Positions 25,175 through 32,884 of a DNA stretch of 50,929 bases are shown here, piece after piece (position 1 is the stretch's first letter; every line of letters starts with the position of its first letter). The notes below the pieces were generated by a model, which saw only the letters and a list, made by a program, of their open reading frames with translations, did no database searches and was not told the origin of the DNA. Source of the DNA: a virus. The stretch covers positions 1-50,929 of the IMG/VR virus record IMGVR_UViG_3300009103_000676; one strand, given 5' to 3'. Both the position numbers and the translations under genes were made by a program.

Positions 25175-25206
25175 TATTTATATAAGTACTATCTCAAAAA
25201 TGTCAA
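25175..25206 (-). promoter_or_regulatory. Overlapping early (sigma70) and late promoter for hsp20
   Basis: Minus strand TTGACA (25206-25201) is followed after 18 bp by TATAAA (25182-25177). The same bases form TATAAATA (25182-25175), the gp55 late box. The gene could thus be expressed early and late from one site. The -35 is preceded by AAGTGC as in the cobS and cobT promoters. Confidence 0.7.
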
Positions 25207-25217
25207 GCACTTAATAT

Positions 25218-25269
25218 AAAAAAGTGGTGGTTTTTACATAGACATATTCGTCTTATGAGGAGAACCACC
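25218..25269 (-). terminator. Intrinsic terminator downstream of bS21 / candidate sRNA
   Basis: Stem GGTGGTT (25269-25263 on minus) with AACCACC (25232-25226), then AC and TTTTTT (25223-25218). The long loop holds a second hairpin. Confidence 0.7.
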
Positions 25270-25349
25270 TAAACTCCAGCGACACCGTATTTGATTTAAT
25301 ATCTGGTTACGGCGACCTTTTACGCTCTGCCAGGACTTATGAATTGCCT
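25218..25349 (-). ncRNA. Candidate small RNA between bS21 and hsp20
   Basis: About 130 bases without a convincing reading frame lie between a promoter-like element (25384-25356) and a strong terminator. Internal pairing CGCCGTA/TACGGTG (one G-U) forms a stem near 25278-25316. The terminator stem GGTGGTT/AACCACC has a 30-base arm that exposes UUCUCCUC next to an inner hairpin (CATAAGAC/GTCTATG). An exposed C-rich anti-Shine-Dalgarno-like loop and U-tail are features of trans-acting small RNAs. It could instead be the 3' untranslated region of bS21. Confidence 0.4.
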
Positions 25350-25355
25350 AAGCAT

Positions 25356-25384
25356 AATATATATACAACTTCAACAAATTGCAA
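25356..25384 (-). promoter_or_regulatory. Weak sigma70-like promoter before the candidate sRNA
   Basis: Minus strand TTGCAA (25384-25379), 17-bp spacer, TATATT (25361-25356), with TATTAT at 19 bp as an alternative. Transcript start predicted near 25349. Confidence 0.4.
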
Positions 25385-25398
25385 CAGCGTAAAATACA

Positions 25399-25602
25399 TT
25401 AATATCCTCTTTGAGCCATCAGCTTTTTCTTATTTTTTAAGAAAGCTCTAGTCATTTCTTTTTTCTTACGATTCTTTTTGTCGCAAGGTTTTTCATAATA
25501 TTGACGCTGACGCAGTTCTTTTAATCTGCCATCTTTCTGGAGTTTCTTCTTTAAAACTCTCATTGCTTGCTCAACATTATTATTTCTAACTACTACTAAC
25601 AA
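25399..25602 (-). CDS. rpsU: Ribosomal protein bS21
   Basis: The 67-residue basic protein matches bS21: VVVRNNNVEQAMRVLKKKLQ, then LKELRQRQYYEKPCDKKNRK and a basic C-terminal helix. bS21 sits near the mRNA exit/anti-SD end of the 30S subunit and helps initiation. Phage copies are known in T4-like pelagiphages and may swap into host ribosomes. The start is TTG at 25602 (no ATG nearby), with AAAGGAGGT about seven bases upstream. It is near other translation-related cargo: peptide deformylase, a RimK-like protein and tRNA-Thr. Confidence 0.93.
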   Translation of the reverse strand: MLVVVRNNNVEQAMRVLKKKLQKDGRLKELRQRQYYEKPCDKKNRKKKEMTRAFLKNKKKLMAQRGY

Positions 25603-25616
25603 CTTTATTACCTCCT

Positions 25617-26057
25617 TTACACATAATTTGTACTATAAAATTTTAAATATTTGTATTCTTCTGGTGACAAATCTTTAATAAAGACCATTTTTTCTTGGTC
25701 CATATATACATCATACCTAACTTCACCATTTTTTCTTTTGGTTTTTCCACATTTAAATCCTTCTTTTATCTCCCACATCCTAGCTTGAGGACTTCTATCT
25801 GTTGGACACTCAATCCAAATAAAACCTTTTTTACATTTTTCTATTTGATTTAATTTTAAACTACAACAATTATTAACTACATACCTTGTTTGTGTTTTAA
25901 TTTCTTTTCTTTTATCATCTACTAAAATATCTTTCTCCATATCAAATGGATTTAAAGATAGATGTATTTTATGACCTAGTGAAGAACAATGATTAGCATA
26001 AATCTTCTCTCCTAAATCTCCTAAAATTTTCATTCTTTCTTTTTCACTTATGTTCAT
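25617..26057 (-). CDS. Hypothetical protein, possible PD-(D/E)xK nuclease fold
   Basis: The 146-residue protein starts MNISEKERMKILGDLGEKIY. Residues E17, D47 region (DILVDDKRKEIKTQT) and the ExK pair could form the E...D...ExK core of a restriction-type nuclease fold. An aromatic C-terminus and a Cys-Cys pair (NNCCSLKL) follow. It overlaps the HNH gene as ATGA. The nuclease call is only motif-level and could be wrong. Confidence 0.65.
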   Translation of the reverse strand: MNISEKERMKILGDLGEKIYANHCSSLGHKIHLSLNPFDMEKDILVDDKRKEIKTQTRYVVNNCCSLKLNQIEKCKKGFIWIECPTDRSPQARMWEIKEGFKCGKTKRKNGEVRYDVYMDQEKMVFIKDLSPEEYKYLKFYSTNYV

Positions 26058-26476
26058 TTCATATACCTTGTTAAAGCAGTTTCAATTTTAGTTTCATCAA
26101 AGAATAATGTCGCCTTGGTGTTTATAGTATCTCCATTATATTTTGTTTTATATGCGTGGCAATTTCTACAAAGTGTTTGTACATTTTTAGGAACATTGTT
26201 CCATCTATCTCCATCTATATGGTCCATTTCTAACATACAACTATCTTCAATCTTTGCTTCACACCAAATACCTAATCTTCCATCTTTATTCTCACAATAA
26301 GTTTTCTTATGTGGTGTAACCCCAGGTCTATTACGACCTCCCATATGACATCTATAACACTCCGTTCTAACATCATAAGTACCGTTCTTATTTACCTTTC
26401 TGGTATGTACAGGACTTCCACAACCATCGTTGATACAATCTGGTTTAAATTCTTTATAATGATTTTTCTTTATCAA
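26054..26476 (-). CDS. HNH endonuclease
   Basis: The 140-residue protein has the HNH motif: LEMDHIDGDRWNNVPKNVQTL followed by CRNCHAYKT. It also has zinc-binding cysteine pairs in the N-terminal half (CINDGCG, ECYRCH). HNH enzymes make nicks or breaks, and in T4-like phages they may be free-standing homing endonucleases or packaging/repair nucleases. The start is TTG at 26476, overlapping the DUF3310 stop as TTGA. No closer ATG exists before residue 44. Confidence 0.85.
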   Translation of the reverse strand: MIKKNHYKEFKPDCINDGCGSPVHTRKVNKNGTYDVRTECYRCHMGGRNRPGVTPHKKTYCENKDGRLGIWCEAKIEDSCMLEMDHIDGDRWNNVPKNVQTLCRNCHAYKTKYNGDTINTKATLFFDETKIETALTRYMK

Positions 26477-26793
26477 TTGACTGCCTTACCTGTAAATGTT
26501 TCTTTTAATGCTTTTAATGGACTAGGGTCTGGTTCATTAGATTCACTATCCATTAATAAAATTATATAATGAATTGCCTTTAATAAATCTTTACGATTTT
26601 TTCCATTTTTCTTTCCATATCTACACAAATATTTAATAGCATTTGCCTGACAAAAATGTTTATCAATGTTCAGGTGTCTTAACATATCTTGGACTTGAAA
26701 TCCGTCCTTTGTAGTACTATAATGTTCTCCATAAGTACCTTTTATATAATCTGAAATTTCTTTTATTATTTTATCTACATCTTTATATTTCAT
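26473..26793 (-). CDS. DUF3310-type phage protein
   Basis: The 106-residue protein contains HYSTTKDGFQVQDMLRHLNI and then FCQANAIKYLCRYGKKNGKNRKDLLKAIHYI. This is the conserved core of the DUF3310 family, common in phages and sometimes annotated as a nucleotide kinase without proof. The function is unknown. A terminator stands between it and the cobS gene upstream. I see no strong promoter of its own, so read-through may be needed. Confidence 0.85.
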   Translation of the reverse strand: MKYKDVDKIIKEISDYIKGTYGEHYSTTKDGFQVQDMLRHLNIDKHFCQANAIKYLCRYGKKNGKNRKDLLKAIHYIILLMDSESNEPDPSPLKALKETFTGKAVN

Positions 26794-26824
26794 ATATTCT
26801 CCGTGTGGTTAATTGTAGTCCTAT

Positions 26825-26855
26825 AAAAAGGTAGGGAGCCACTACACTCCCTACC
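26825..26855 (-). terminator. Intrinsic terminator after cobS
   Basis: Perfect 9-bp stem GGTAGGGAG/CTCCCTACC with 8-base loop, then TTTTT on the minus strand. Lies 32 bases beyond the cobS stop. Confidence 0.9.
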
Positions 26856-26886
26856 AAGGACCACACTATTTAATGAATTTGGATAA

Positions 26887-28143
26887 TTAGACAAGGTCTT
26901 CCTGGTCTTCTTTATCGTCCTCATCATCATCGGACTCCATTTGTTGTGCCTTCAAAGCGTCAGCTTTTTGTTGAGCAGCGATACTTTCGGCAGTTGCCCC
27001 AGCATCCACTTTCCCATACAGGTCAACAAAGGAATTTTTTGTATCATCATCAAATCTATTAGTACATAGTTCAATCGCCTTCATCTTATTTCCAAAGATT
27101 GAATACGCCTGACATATGTGGACTAATCTTCTTGTTGATATAATCTCATCAACTCCACCATCAAAGTATGTTTTTCTAATCACATCTGCCCAAGTAGAAA
27201 GTTTTTCTACATAGGTTGTATCTTTTTTACCTGATAGAGCAAGAGTATTATTTAATATCTTCTGTTCAGTTTTAGCAGAAGGATAAGTCTGTTCAAAGGT
27301 TACTGGAAATCTTTCCAAAAACGCCTCGTTCAGTATGTTAGTTCCGATAAACTTACCATCATCACTACCTTGCCCTTTAGTATTGGCAGTAGCAACAACA
27401 TTGAAACCAACTTTTGGTTTAACAAACTTGTTTATCTTTTTAACATATACTCCGTTACCTTCAAGGATAGGTTGTAAGCACATTATCTTATTACTTGCAA
27501 GGTCAATCTCATCAAGTAATAGAATAGCACCTCTCTCCATCGCCTCTATAACTGGACCATTTTGCCATACGGTCTGACCATCTTTAAGTCTATAACCTCC
27601 CAGCAAATCGTCCTCATCTGTTTCAATTGTAATGTTAACTCTAATCATTTCTCTTTTAGACTCAGCACACGCCTGAACAACAGAAAAAGTTTTACCATTT
27701 CCTGAAAGACCTGTGATGAATATAGGATAAAATTTATTAGATTTAATTATGTTTCTAACATCTGGATGGTTACCAAATGATACGAAACTTTTATCTTTAT
27801 TCGGAACAATGTTTCCTTCTAAAGATGAAATAACATATGCCGCTTCTTTTTTAGTAGCAGATACATTGTTAATTTGAGTATCATCTGGAACATTGTCCTT
27901 GTCTTTATTGTCATCTAATACATCTGGTTTAGTATCAAGTACTAACTTCTCATCTATATCAGGCAACTTAAATAAACCTTTACCAATTTTGTAGTGTTTA
28001 TTTTTTGTTAACCATTGAGGTGCATAAGCATAACCAAATTTTTTATTGGCAGCTTTCAACTCATTAGTAGTTAACTCAACTTTGCCGTACATTTGGAATG
28101 CACTTTTAACAAAGTCTTTTTGTTTTGAGTTCAAAGTTATCAT
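26887..28143 (-). CDS. cobS: CobS-like AAA+ (MoxR-type) ATPase
   Basis: The 418-residue protein has Walker A GLSGNGKTF near 144 and Walker B ILLLDEIDLA near 210. It includes the MoxR/CobS insertion VFNVVATANTKG-type segment (VGFNVVATANTKGQG) and the tail is very acidic. In B12 synthesis CobS and CobT drive cobalt insertion by CobN. T4-like marine phages often carry a CobS-like gene. Paired here with a VWA protein, it looks like a remodelling ATPase with its adaptor. Cobalamin synthesis is unproven because no CobN is visible. It has its own promoter and terminator. Confidence 0.9.
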   Translation of the reverse strand: MITLNSKQKDFVKSAFQMYGKVELTTNELKAANKKFGYAYAPQWLTKNKHYKIGKGLFKLPDIDEKLVLDTKPDVLDDNKDKDNVPDDTQINNVSATKKEAAYVISSLEGNIVPNKDKSFVSFGNHPDVRNIIKSNKFYPIFITGLSGNGKTFSVVQACAESKREMIRVNITIETDEDDLLGGYRLKDGQTVWQNGPVIEAMERGAILLLDEIDLASNKIMCLQPILEGNGVYVKKINKFVKPKVGFNVVATANTKGQGSDDGKFIGTNILNEAFLERFPVTFEQTYPSAKTEQKILNNTLALSGKKDTTYVEKLSTWADVIRKTYFDGGVDEIISTRRLVHICQAYSIFGNKMKAIELCTNRFDDDTKNSFVDLYGKVDAGATAESIAAQQKADALKAQQMESDDDEDDKEDQEDLV

Positions 28144-28194
28144 AATGTAGTCTCTCCTTTTTTTGTTAACTTTATTTCTTTCATTGTTAAGTAT

Positions 28195-28223
28195 ATGCTA
28201 TCAAAATTGGGTATCATTGTCAA
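28195..28223 (-). promoter_or_regulatory. Sigma70-type promoter for cobS (TGCTTGACA class)
   Basis: Minus strand TTGACA (28223-28218), 17-bp spacer, TAGCAT (28200-28195). The preceding AAGTGC matches the hsp20 and cobT promoters. Leader about 45 bases with AAAAGGAGA. Confidence 0.65.
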
Positions 28224-28263
28224 GCACTTTTTTCCCTTATTTTTCAATAGTTTTTTCATATAC

Positions 28264-30618
28264 TTACGCAACTCTCTTTATAAATTTTGATAAAAGTATT
28301 CTGGAAACCGTTCTGGATTTCATACTCTTACCAAAAATTCTTTTTATATCACCTTTTTTACTATTCTCTTTTAGTTCGTTAAGGTCAGTATTCTCAACTT
28401 TCATAGTCTTAGCATTAATCAAAAAGAAATCTGAATATCCATCTGATTTAACACTACAACTTTTATTCTTATTAAATTCTGCTTTCTTTTTAGCAACTAT
28501 TTCGTCTCTTAAAGAGTAAGGTAAGTCTCTTTGTTTTCCTGATAAAGCATATCTTTCAAATTCATATCTTTGAGTTCTCTTTAATAAGTAGAAACCAATA
28601 GTAGTCATATTAAATTTTCTTTTTAATCCTTCTAATAACAATCCTGTAGTACCACTTCTATCATAATCTTTACCTGGTGCCTTCAACCATTTACTTCCAA
28701 CTTTTAATATTGGAGTAGCACCCCAATCGGAATCTGATTTATCAAGTTTTCCATCTTTAGTTAACCATCTACTAGTATTTCCATTGTTTGAGTGACCATC
28801 TGTTAAAGTTATTAAAGATAGTTTATCAACTTGATATTTCTGTTTGAACATTGGAACAATTTTATACATAGCAGCCAAAGATTCATTTAAAGGCGTACTT
28901 GATAATTGAAATTCATATGGAGGATATAGTCTTTCAATATAATCGGTTTGACTTCTCCAATTGTAATTGTCATCATAATATTTTGAATAACTATAAAGTA
29001 AGAATAATGATTGGTCTAATTTTTGTTTTTTAGAATTGTTAGAAGCAACTTCAATCATTTGAAACGCCTCTAATATCATATCACCAGCTTTAAAATTCCA
29101 ATTAGTCATCATTTCTTTTTTAGCGATTTCTCTTCTATCACTCCAAGAAGCGTCAGCAATCTTATCTGAAAAGAAATAAACTTTATAAGGAATATTAATT
29201 CTTTGGCAGAACCAAACTAATTGTAATAATTGTTCCACGGTCTTACCAATAACATTTGCCATACTACCTGACCAATCAAGTAATAAAATCATTCCGTGGT
29301 TTTTAGCGTCTGGTATAATAGATAATCTTTTAAATATATCTTCTGAAGTTTTATATCTATGTAATTTTAATGGGTCAATAATTCCTGTTTTGTCCTGTGT
29401 TTGTCTTTTATATCCTTCAGCAGATTTTTTCATTTCAAATTCTTTAACTAGATATGTAATAGTTCTTTCACTATCTTTTTTAAATTTCTTATAGTCATCC
29501 CAATTAGCAATATAATGTTCTTTATGACTTTTCTTAGCGTTAGCAATACCTGTCTTAACCCATTTGTCCATAGGATAAATAATTTTATCTAAATTACAAT
29601 CAGGAATATTCATATATGAATAACCTCTATGTTGTTTATCTAAATAACTTTTAGAAATTTTTTCTTCACTAGCGTTTTGAGTAATAGATTTTAAAGGCAT
29701 ATTAATTTTAACATTTTTGCCTCCAGCACCATCAGGATTACCTGTTTGATTTTTTCTAGTAGTACTATCTAATTCTTTTTTATTTTTATCATCAGCATTA
29801 GTATCTTTATCAGCACTTCCTGACTTCTCATTTTCATCTTCGCCTTCATCTGATTTATTACCTGAATCTTTTTCTTGGTTACTATCACCTTTTTCTTTAT
29901 CTTCTGGTCTTTCATCTGATTTATTATCTGATGGAGAAGAACCTTCATCTTCATTATCACCTTCTTGTTTTTCTCCATAAGATAAAGTTAGGGGGTGGCT
30001 ATCAAAATCTGGTAACTTCTGTAATTTTTCGTTTTCTTTTTTCTGCCAATCTGAAAGTTTTTTAGCTGCCTCTATAACATCTTTAAATGTTTTACACTTA
30101 TCAACAAGGTTAACAAATAACTTATCAGCATTTGAAAATTTAATATCTAAAGTTTTTGAAGATTTGAAATATAAATTGATTTTATCAATCAACATTAATT
30201 CTTTATTTAAGTCTTTATCTTTACAACCAAAAAAGTTATCGTGCCATAATATATTGAAACCATCTTTATAATCATTTACTAATCCAGGATACTTCTTCTG
30301 TATCATTTTATCTATTCTAACATCTTCAATAACATTAATGTAATCTTTAATGTCCATTAAGTTATCTTTTTTTAATGCGTCAATCCATTCTTTTTGTGGA
30401 GTGTGTAATGCGTGTGAAACTTCGTGTCCCACTAACATATCATATACAGCACCTTTTGGATTTTTAAATATAGGGATTGTTAAAATCCTGTCTTCTAAAT
30501 TAAATGAAGCAGTTTTAACTTGGTCGTGTTGAACCGTGATGTTTTCTGTGGCTAATAATTTTGCAAGATTTGACTTTTGGTCAAAATTTATAGTGTCTTT
30601 ATGTCCTTCTTTATTCAT
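28264..30618 (-). CDS. CobT-like VWA protein with HExxH metallopeptidase motif
   Basis: The 784-residue protein has HEVSH at 65-69 and IEDVRID near 98, a zincin-like metal site with a possible Glu ligand. A long acidic low-complexity linker spans about 215-290. A VWA domain starts with a MIDAS motif LLLDWSGSM at 445-453 and continues with TLTDGHSN near 600. This architecture accompanies CobS/MoxR ATPases. The frame extends to TTG 30642, but the predicted transcript starts near 30623, so I use ATG 30618. Peptidase activity is inferred from the motif. It lies just upstream of cobS. Confidence 0.85.
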   Translation of the reverse strand: MNKEGHKDTINFDQKSNLAKLLATENITVQHDQVKTASFNLEDRILTIPIFKNPKGAVYDMLVGHEVSHALHTPQKEWIDALKKDNLMDIKDYINVIEDVRIDKMIQKKYPGLVNDYKDGFNILWHDNFFGCKDKDLNKELMLIDKINLYFKSSKTLDIKFSNADKLFVNLVDKCKTFKDVIEAAKKLSDWQKKENEKLQKLPDFDSHPLTLSYGEKQEGDNEDEGSSPSDNKSDERPEDKEKGDSNQEKDSGNKSDEGEDENEKSGSADKDTNADDKNKKELDSTTRKNQTGNPDGAGGKNVKINMPLKSITQNASEEKISKSYLDKQHRGYSYMNIPDCNLDKIIYPMDKWVKTGIANAKKSHKEHYIANWDDYKKFKKDSERTITYLVKEFEMKKSAEGYKRQTQDKTGIIDPLKLHRYKTSEDIFKRLSIIPDAKNHGMILLLDWSGSMANVIGKTVEQLLQLVWFCQRINIPYKVYFFSDKIADASWSDRREIAKKEMMTNWNFKAGDMILEAFQMIEVASNNSKKQKLDQSLFLLYSYSKYYDDNYNWRSQTDYIERLYPPYEFQLSSTPLNESLAAMYKIVPMFKQKYQVDKLSLITLTDGHSNNGNTSRWLTKDGKLDKSDSDWGATPILKVGSKWLKAPGKDYDRSGTTGLLLEGLKRKFNMTTIGFYLLKRTQRYEFERYALSGKQRDLPYSLRDEIVAKKKAEFNKNKSCSVKSDGYSDFFLINAKTMKVENTDLNELKENSKKGDIKRIFGKSMKSRTVSRILLSKFIKRVA

Positions 30619-30629
30619 AATACTAGTAC

Positions 30630-30658
30630 ATCCTATCACCAATCAAATTCATTGTCAA
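30630..30658 (-). promoter_or_regulatory. Sigma70-type promoter for the CobT-like gene (TGCTTGACA class)
   Basis: Minus strand TTGACA (30658-30653), 17-bp spacer, TAGGAT (30635-30630). The surrounding TAGTGCTTGACAATGA is shared almost exactly with the cobS promoter. Predicted transcript start about 5 bases before the ATG. Confidence 0.65.
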
Positions 30659-30752
30659 GCACTATTTTGACTATTTTTTAACTTTTTTTGGATATACGGT
30701 TTTATTGAGTTTTTTGAGTATATGATACTATTTCCCTTATTTTATGCGATTT

Positions 30753-30784
30753 AAACGCCCTAGGAACGGCGGAGGGCGGCGTTT
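30753..30784 (-). repeat. GC-rich imperfect inverted repeat in intergenic region
   Basis: AAACG/CGTTT plus CCCT/AGGG pair around a GC-rich core in otherwise AT-rich DNA between a methyltransferase and the CobT-like promoter. It may be a terminator stem, but the following T run is short (GTTT). The rest of 30659-30838 is AT-rich with no gene seen. Confidence 0.45.
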
Positions 30785-30838
30785 CCGTATGTCTATGATA
30801 CATACATCACCAGGAAAAACACGGTTTTATAAGGGTTT

Positions 30839-31999
30839 TTACTTTCTGAATATAAACACAGGTTCGTATTTAGCACCCGATTCTTGCGAGGACAACTGCA
30901 ACTTGTATGTATCAGTATGTTCAAATCCTTCTTCAACAGCAATTCGTACGGTGTCATCTTCAAAGGTTTTATGAGACTTAATATTCGCCACATTTAATCC
31001 CATATACTTACCAGGTTTCAATCCAGTATAAACATTTTTAATTGTCTGTCTTAAAAATCCTTCGTTCCAATCTTCATTGGTTGAGAAGTTTTTAAATGAT
31101 TGGTCAGCGTCATCTGAATATTGTTCCCAATTAAAATAAGGTGGACTTGTAAATGCGAAATCTAAAGTATTCTCTTTAGGTTTAAATACTTCACTACCTT
31201 TTTTATTTAAGAAATAATGATTATCTGGATTAGCAAAGTCTTCTTTAATCTCACATAGTCCTTTAAATGTTAATGTTGCTGGGTCTGTACCTACATAATT
31301 AACATTAGATATAATAGCACCTAATATACGACCACCATATCCCATTGACATATCCCATACTATTTCACCTGGTTTCATAAAGTTTTGATATAAACAAGCG
31401 GCTGCCGTAGGTCTGAAATTAGATACACATTGAGTTCCTGTATATCTTCTTAATAAAGACCTCATTGTACTTTCTGCTTTATGTTTCGATTCTTCTGACC
31501 TATATGTTTCTGTACCCATTAAATCATATGATACAGGTTTTAAATCATTAACTTGCATTTTACCAAAGAAAGAACCTGTTAATAGTTTTTTAATTCCTTT
31601 TTTAAAGTGTTCTTCATTTTCATATATCTCCATAGGTGTCTTCATTTTACCACATCTAATAGCAAAACTATGTGGCATATAAGACCACGCTAAAGATAGT
31701 CCTTCTTGGTGTGGTTTAATAACTTTATCTTGCGTTAATAAATTCTTACAATCAACTTTTCTTAAATCAGACATCTTTTGTTTTCGCCAAGTAGCGTCTG
31801 TACTATAATATGGAAAACCTCTTGTTTGCCAGAAGTCATAAACTTCATTAATATTATTTTCAAGTTCTTTCTCATCGGTAGTCATTCCTTTAAGATTACC
31901 TTTACTAGTAATGTTCTCTTCGCCTTTAACTTCTACTCCTTGGGCAGACATTATGTCCATTAAAGTAGCACTACCTTTTACATCTGTTAACTTCTTCAT
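30839..31999 (-). CDS. DNA methyltransferase, SPPY type (paralogue of 12332-13573)
   Basis: The 386-residue protein has motif I VWDMSMGYGGRILGAI near 220 and motif IV FTSPPYFNWEQYSD near 290, with LKPGKYMGLNVANIK nearby. The same order and spacing occur in the protein at 12332-13573 (SCGWGDRLAGFF, FTSPPYFSTEEY). Motif I has a Met-Ser in place of the usual FxGxG acidic pattern, so SAM binding should not be assumed unaltered. The target base is probably cytosine N4 or adenine N6. It follows a small membrane-protein gene. Confidence 0.82.
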   Translation of the reverse strand: MKKLTDVKGSATLMDIMSAQGVEVKGEENITSKGNLKGMTTDEKELENNINEVYDFWQTRGFPYYSTDATWRKQKMSDLRKVDCKNLLTQDKVIKPHQEGLSLAWSYMPHSFAIRCGKMKTPMEIYENEEHFKKGIKKLLTGSFFGKMQVNDLKPVSYDLMGTETYRSEESKHKAESTMRSLLRRYTGTQCVSNFRPTAAACLYQNFMKPGEIVWDMSMGYGGRILGAIISNVNYVGTDPATLTFKGLCEIKEDFANPDNHYFLNKKGSEVFKPKENTLDFAFTSPPYFNWEQYSDDADQSFKNFSTNEDWNEGFLRQTIKNVYTGLKPGKYMGLNVANIKSHKTFEDDTVRIAVEEGFEHTDTYKLQLSSQESGAKYEPVFIFRK

Positions 32000-32000
32000 A

Positions 32001-32219
32001 TTAAAATAACTTCCCTAAAAATTTAAGACCATATAATATAGCGATAGCACTTATAAGACCAGTTATTCCTTGGTCTAAAAATGCTAATACACTTACAACT
32101 ATTAATAACAAATAAAATGCCCAAGTCTTCCAATTAAATAAAAATGCTAATATACCTAGACCTATTAATTGTATGTTAAGTGGTATCTTTCTTCCTATTC
32201 TTTTTAATAACTTCCTCAT
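32001..32219 (-). CDS. Small membrane protein (two to three spans)
   Basis: The 72-residue protein has a basic N-terminus (MRKLLKRIGRKIPLN) and hydrophobic stretches LIGLGILAFLFNW, WAFYLLLIVVSVLAFL and GLISAIAILYGLKFLG. It is probably inserted in the host inner membrane. A lysis or superinfection role cannot be told from sequence. Overlaps the upstream gene as ATGA-like junction and ends one base before the methyltransferase start. Confidence 0.7.
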   Translation of the reverse strand: MRKLLKRIGRKIPLNIQLIGLGILAFLFNWKTWAFYLLLIVVSVLAFLDQGITGLISAIAILYGLKFLGKLF

Positions 32220-32560
32220 CTGCCTTTTCTCTTTAAATAATCTCCTGTGTAACCTGGTTCATATACAGGTACTTTATCACTATAGGTTACGGTTACACCT
32301 TCAGATGGTTCTTGTTTTCTAATTGATGTTAAGTCTGGCAAAGGTGCTGTGCCTTTATCTCTACCACTTTCAACTTCTTGTTTTGTATATCTAGGTTTCT
32401 TTGACTTATCTAAACTTCCAACATTTAAAGGATAACCTGGTTTTAATTTCTGTATCTTACCACCTTTTTCTAAAAACTTTTTCATTAGGTAGTCTCGTTC
32501 TTCTTTAGACATTTTAGGTTTTTCTTTTTCTAAACCAGAATTATCTTTAAAGTTGCTCAT
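32216..32560 (-). CDS. Hypothetical hydrophilic protein, 114 residues
   Basis: The protein is charged and Pro/Gly-rich (KPGYPLNVGSLDKSKKPRY, YEPGYTGDYLKRKGR) with little predicted fold. It overlaps its neighbours by 4 bases at each end, supporting translation. No family recognised. Confidence 0.68.
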   Translation of the reverse strand: MSNFKDNSGLEKEKPKMSKEERDYLMKKFLEKGGKIQKLKPGYPLNVGSLDKSKKPRYTKQEVESGRDKGTAPLPDLTSIRKQEPSEGVTVTYSDKVPVYEPGYTGDYLKRKGR

Positions 32561-32751
32561 ACAAAGTACTTATTTGAATACCATTTATAGAAAATCTTAT
32601 CACTAAAATATTCTACTATTGCAGGAGCAGGTACTTGGTCGCTTCTTATACAATCTGCTATATCCTGATAGTCTGTTTTATCTACTTTAACTTGTTTCTT
32701 ACTTTTCATTTTTTCAAGTGCTTTTAAGTATCTTTCGTTTTTGTCTGCCAT
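32557..32751 (-). CDS. Hypothetical protein, 64 residues
   Basis: MADKNERYLKALEKMKSKKQ begins a basic helix, followed by DIADCIRSDQVPAPAIVEYF and a Tyr/Lys-rich end. A GAAAG site lies before the ATG. It overlaps the previous small gene by 38 bases. No function seen. Confidence 0.62.
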   Translation of the reverse strand: MADKNERYLKALEKMKSKKQVKVDKTDYQDIADCIRSDQVPAPAIVEYFSDKIFYKWYSNKYFV

Positions 32752-32884
32752 CTTTCAATATCCTTCCATAATTAGGCCAACCGAAATCATCAGGATGCTC
32801 GTCTGTATATCTCCAACGAATAACTCCTGTGTTAGGGTTTCTCTCGTATATTTTTTCTCTTACTTTTTGTTTTGCTTTCGCCAT
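32714..32884 (-). CDS. Hypothetical basic protein, 56 residues
   Basis: A longer frame would use GTG 32905, but the ATG at 32884 has AAAAGGA upstream and gives MAKAKQKVREKIYERNPNTG. The body IRWRYTDEHPDDFGWPNYG recalls small phage proteins that contact nucleic acid. It overlaps the 50-residue upstream peptide gene. Function unknown. Confidence 0.6.
   Translation of the reverse strand: MAKAKQKVREKIYERNPNTGVIRWRYTDEHPDDFGWPNYGRILKDGRQKRKILKST

Noticed and set aside
29769-29978. Minus-strand Lys/Met-rich 69-codon frame inside the CobT-like gene
   Set aside because: It arises from the acidic low-complexity linker read in another frame.
25201-30658. TGCTTGA sequences resembling the T4 MotA box of middle promoters
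   Set aside because: The distance to the -10 fits a sigma70 -35 with 17-18 bp spacing, not the shorter MotA spacing, and the hexamer TTGACA is complete.
30744-30974. Plus-strand reading frame of 76 codons starting in the GC-rich island
   Set aside because: It lies mostly over the end of the methyltransferase on the other strand, has no ribosome site, and its Arg/Gly-rich start comes from the GC-rich repeat. No other plus-strand gene exists in the window.
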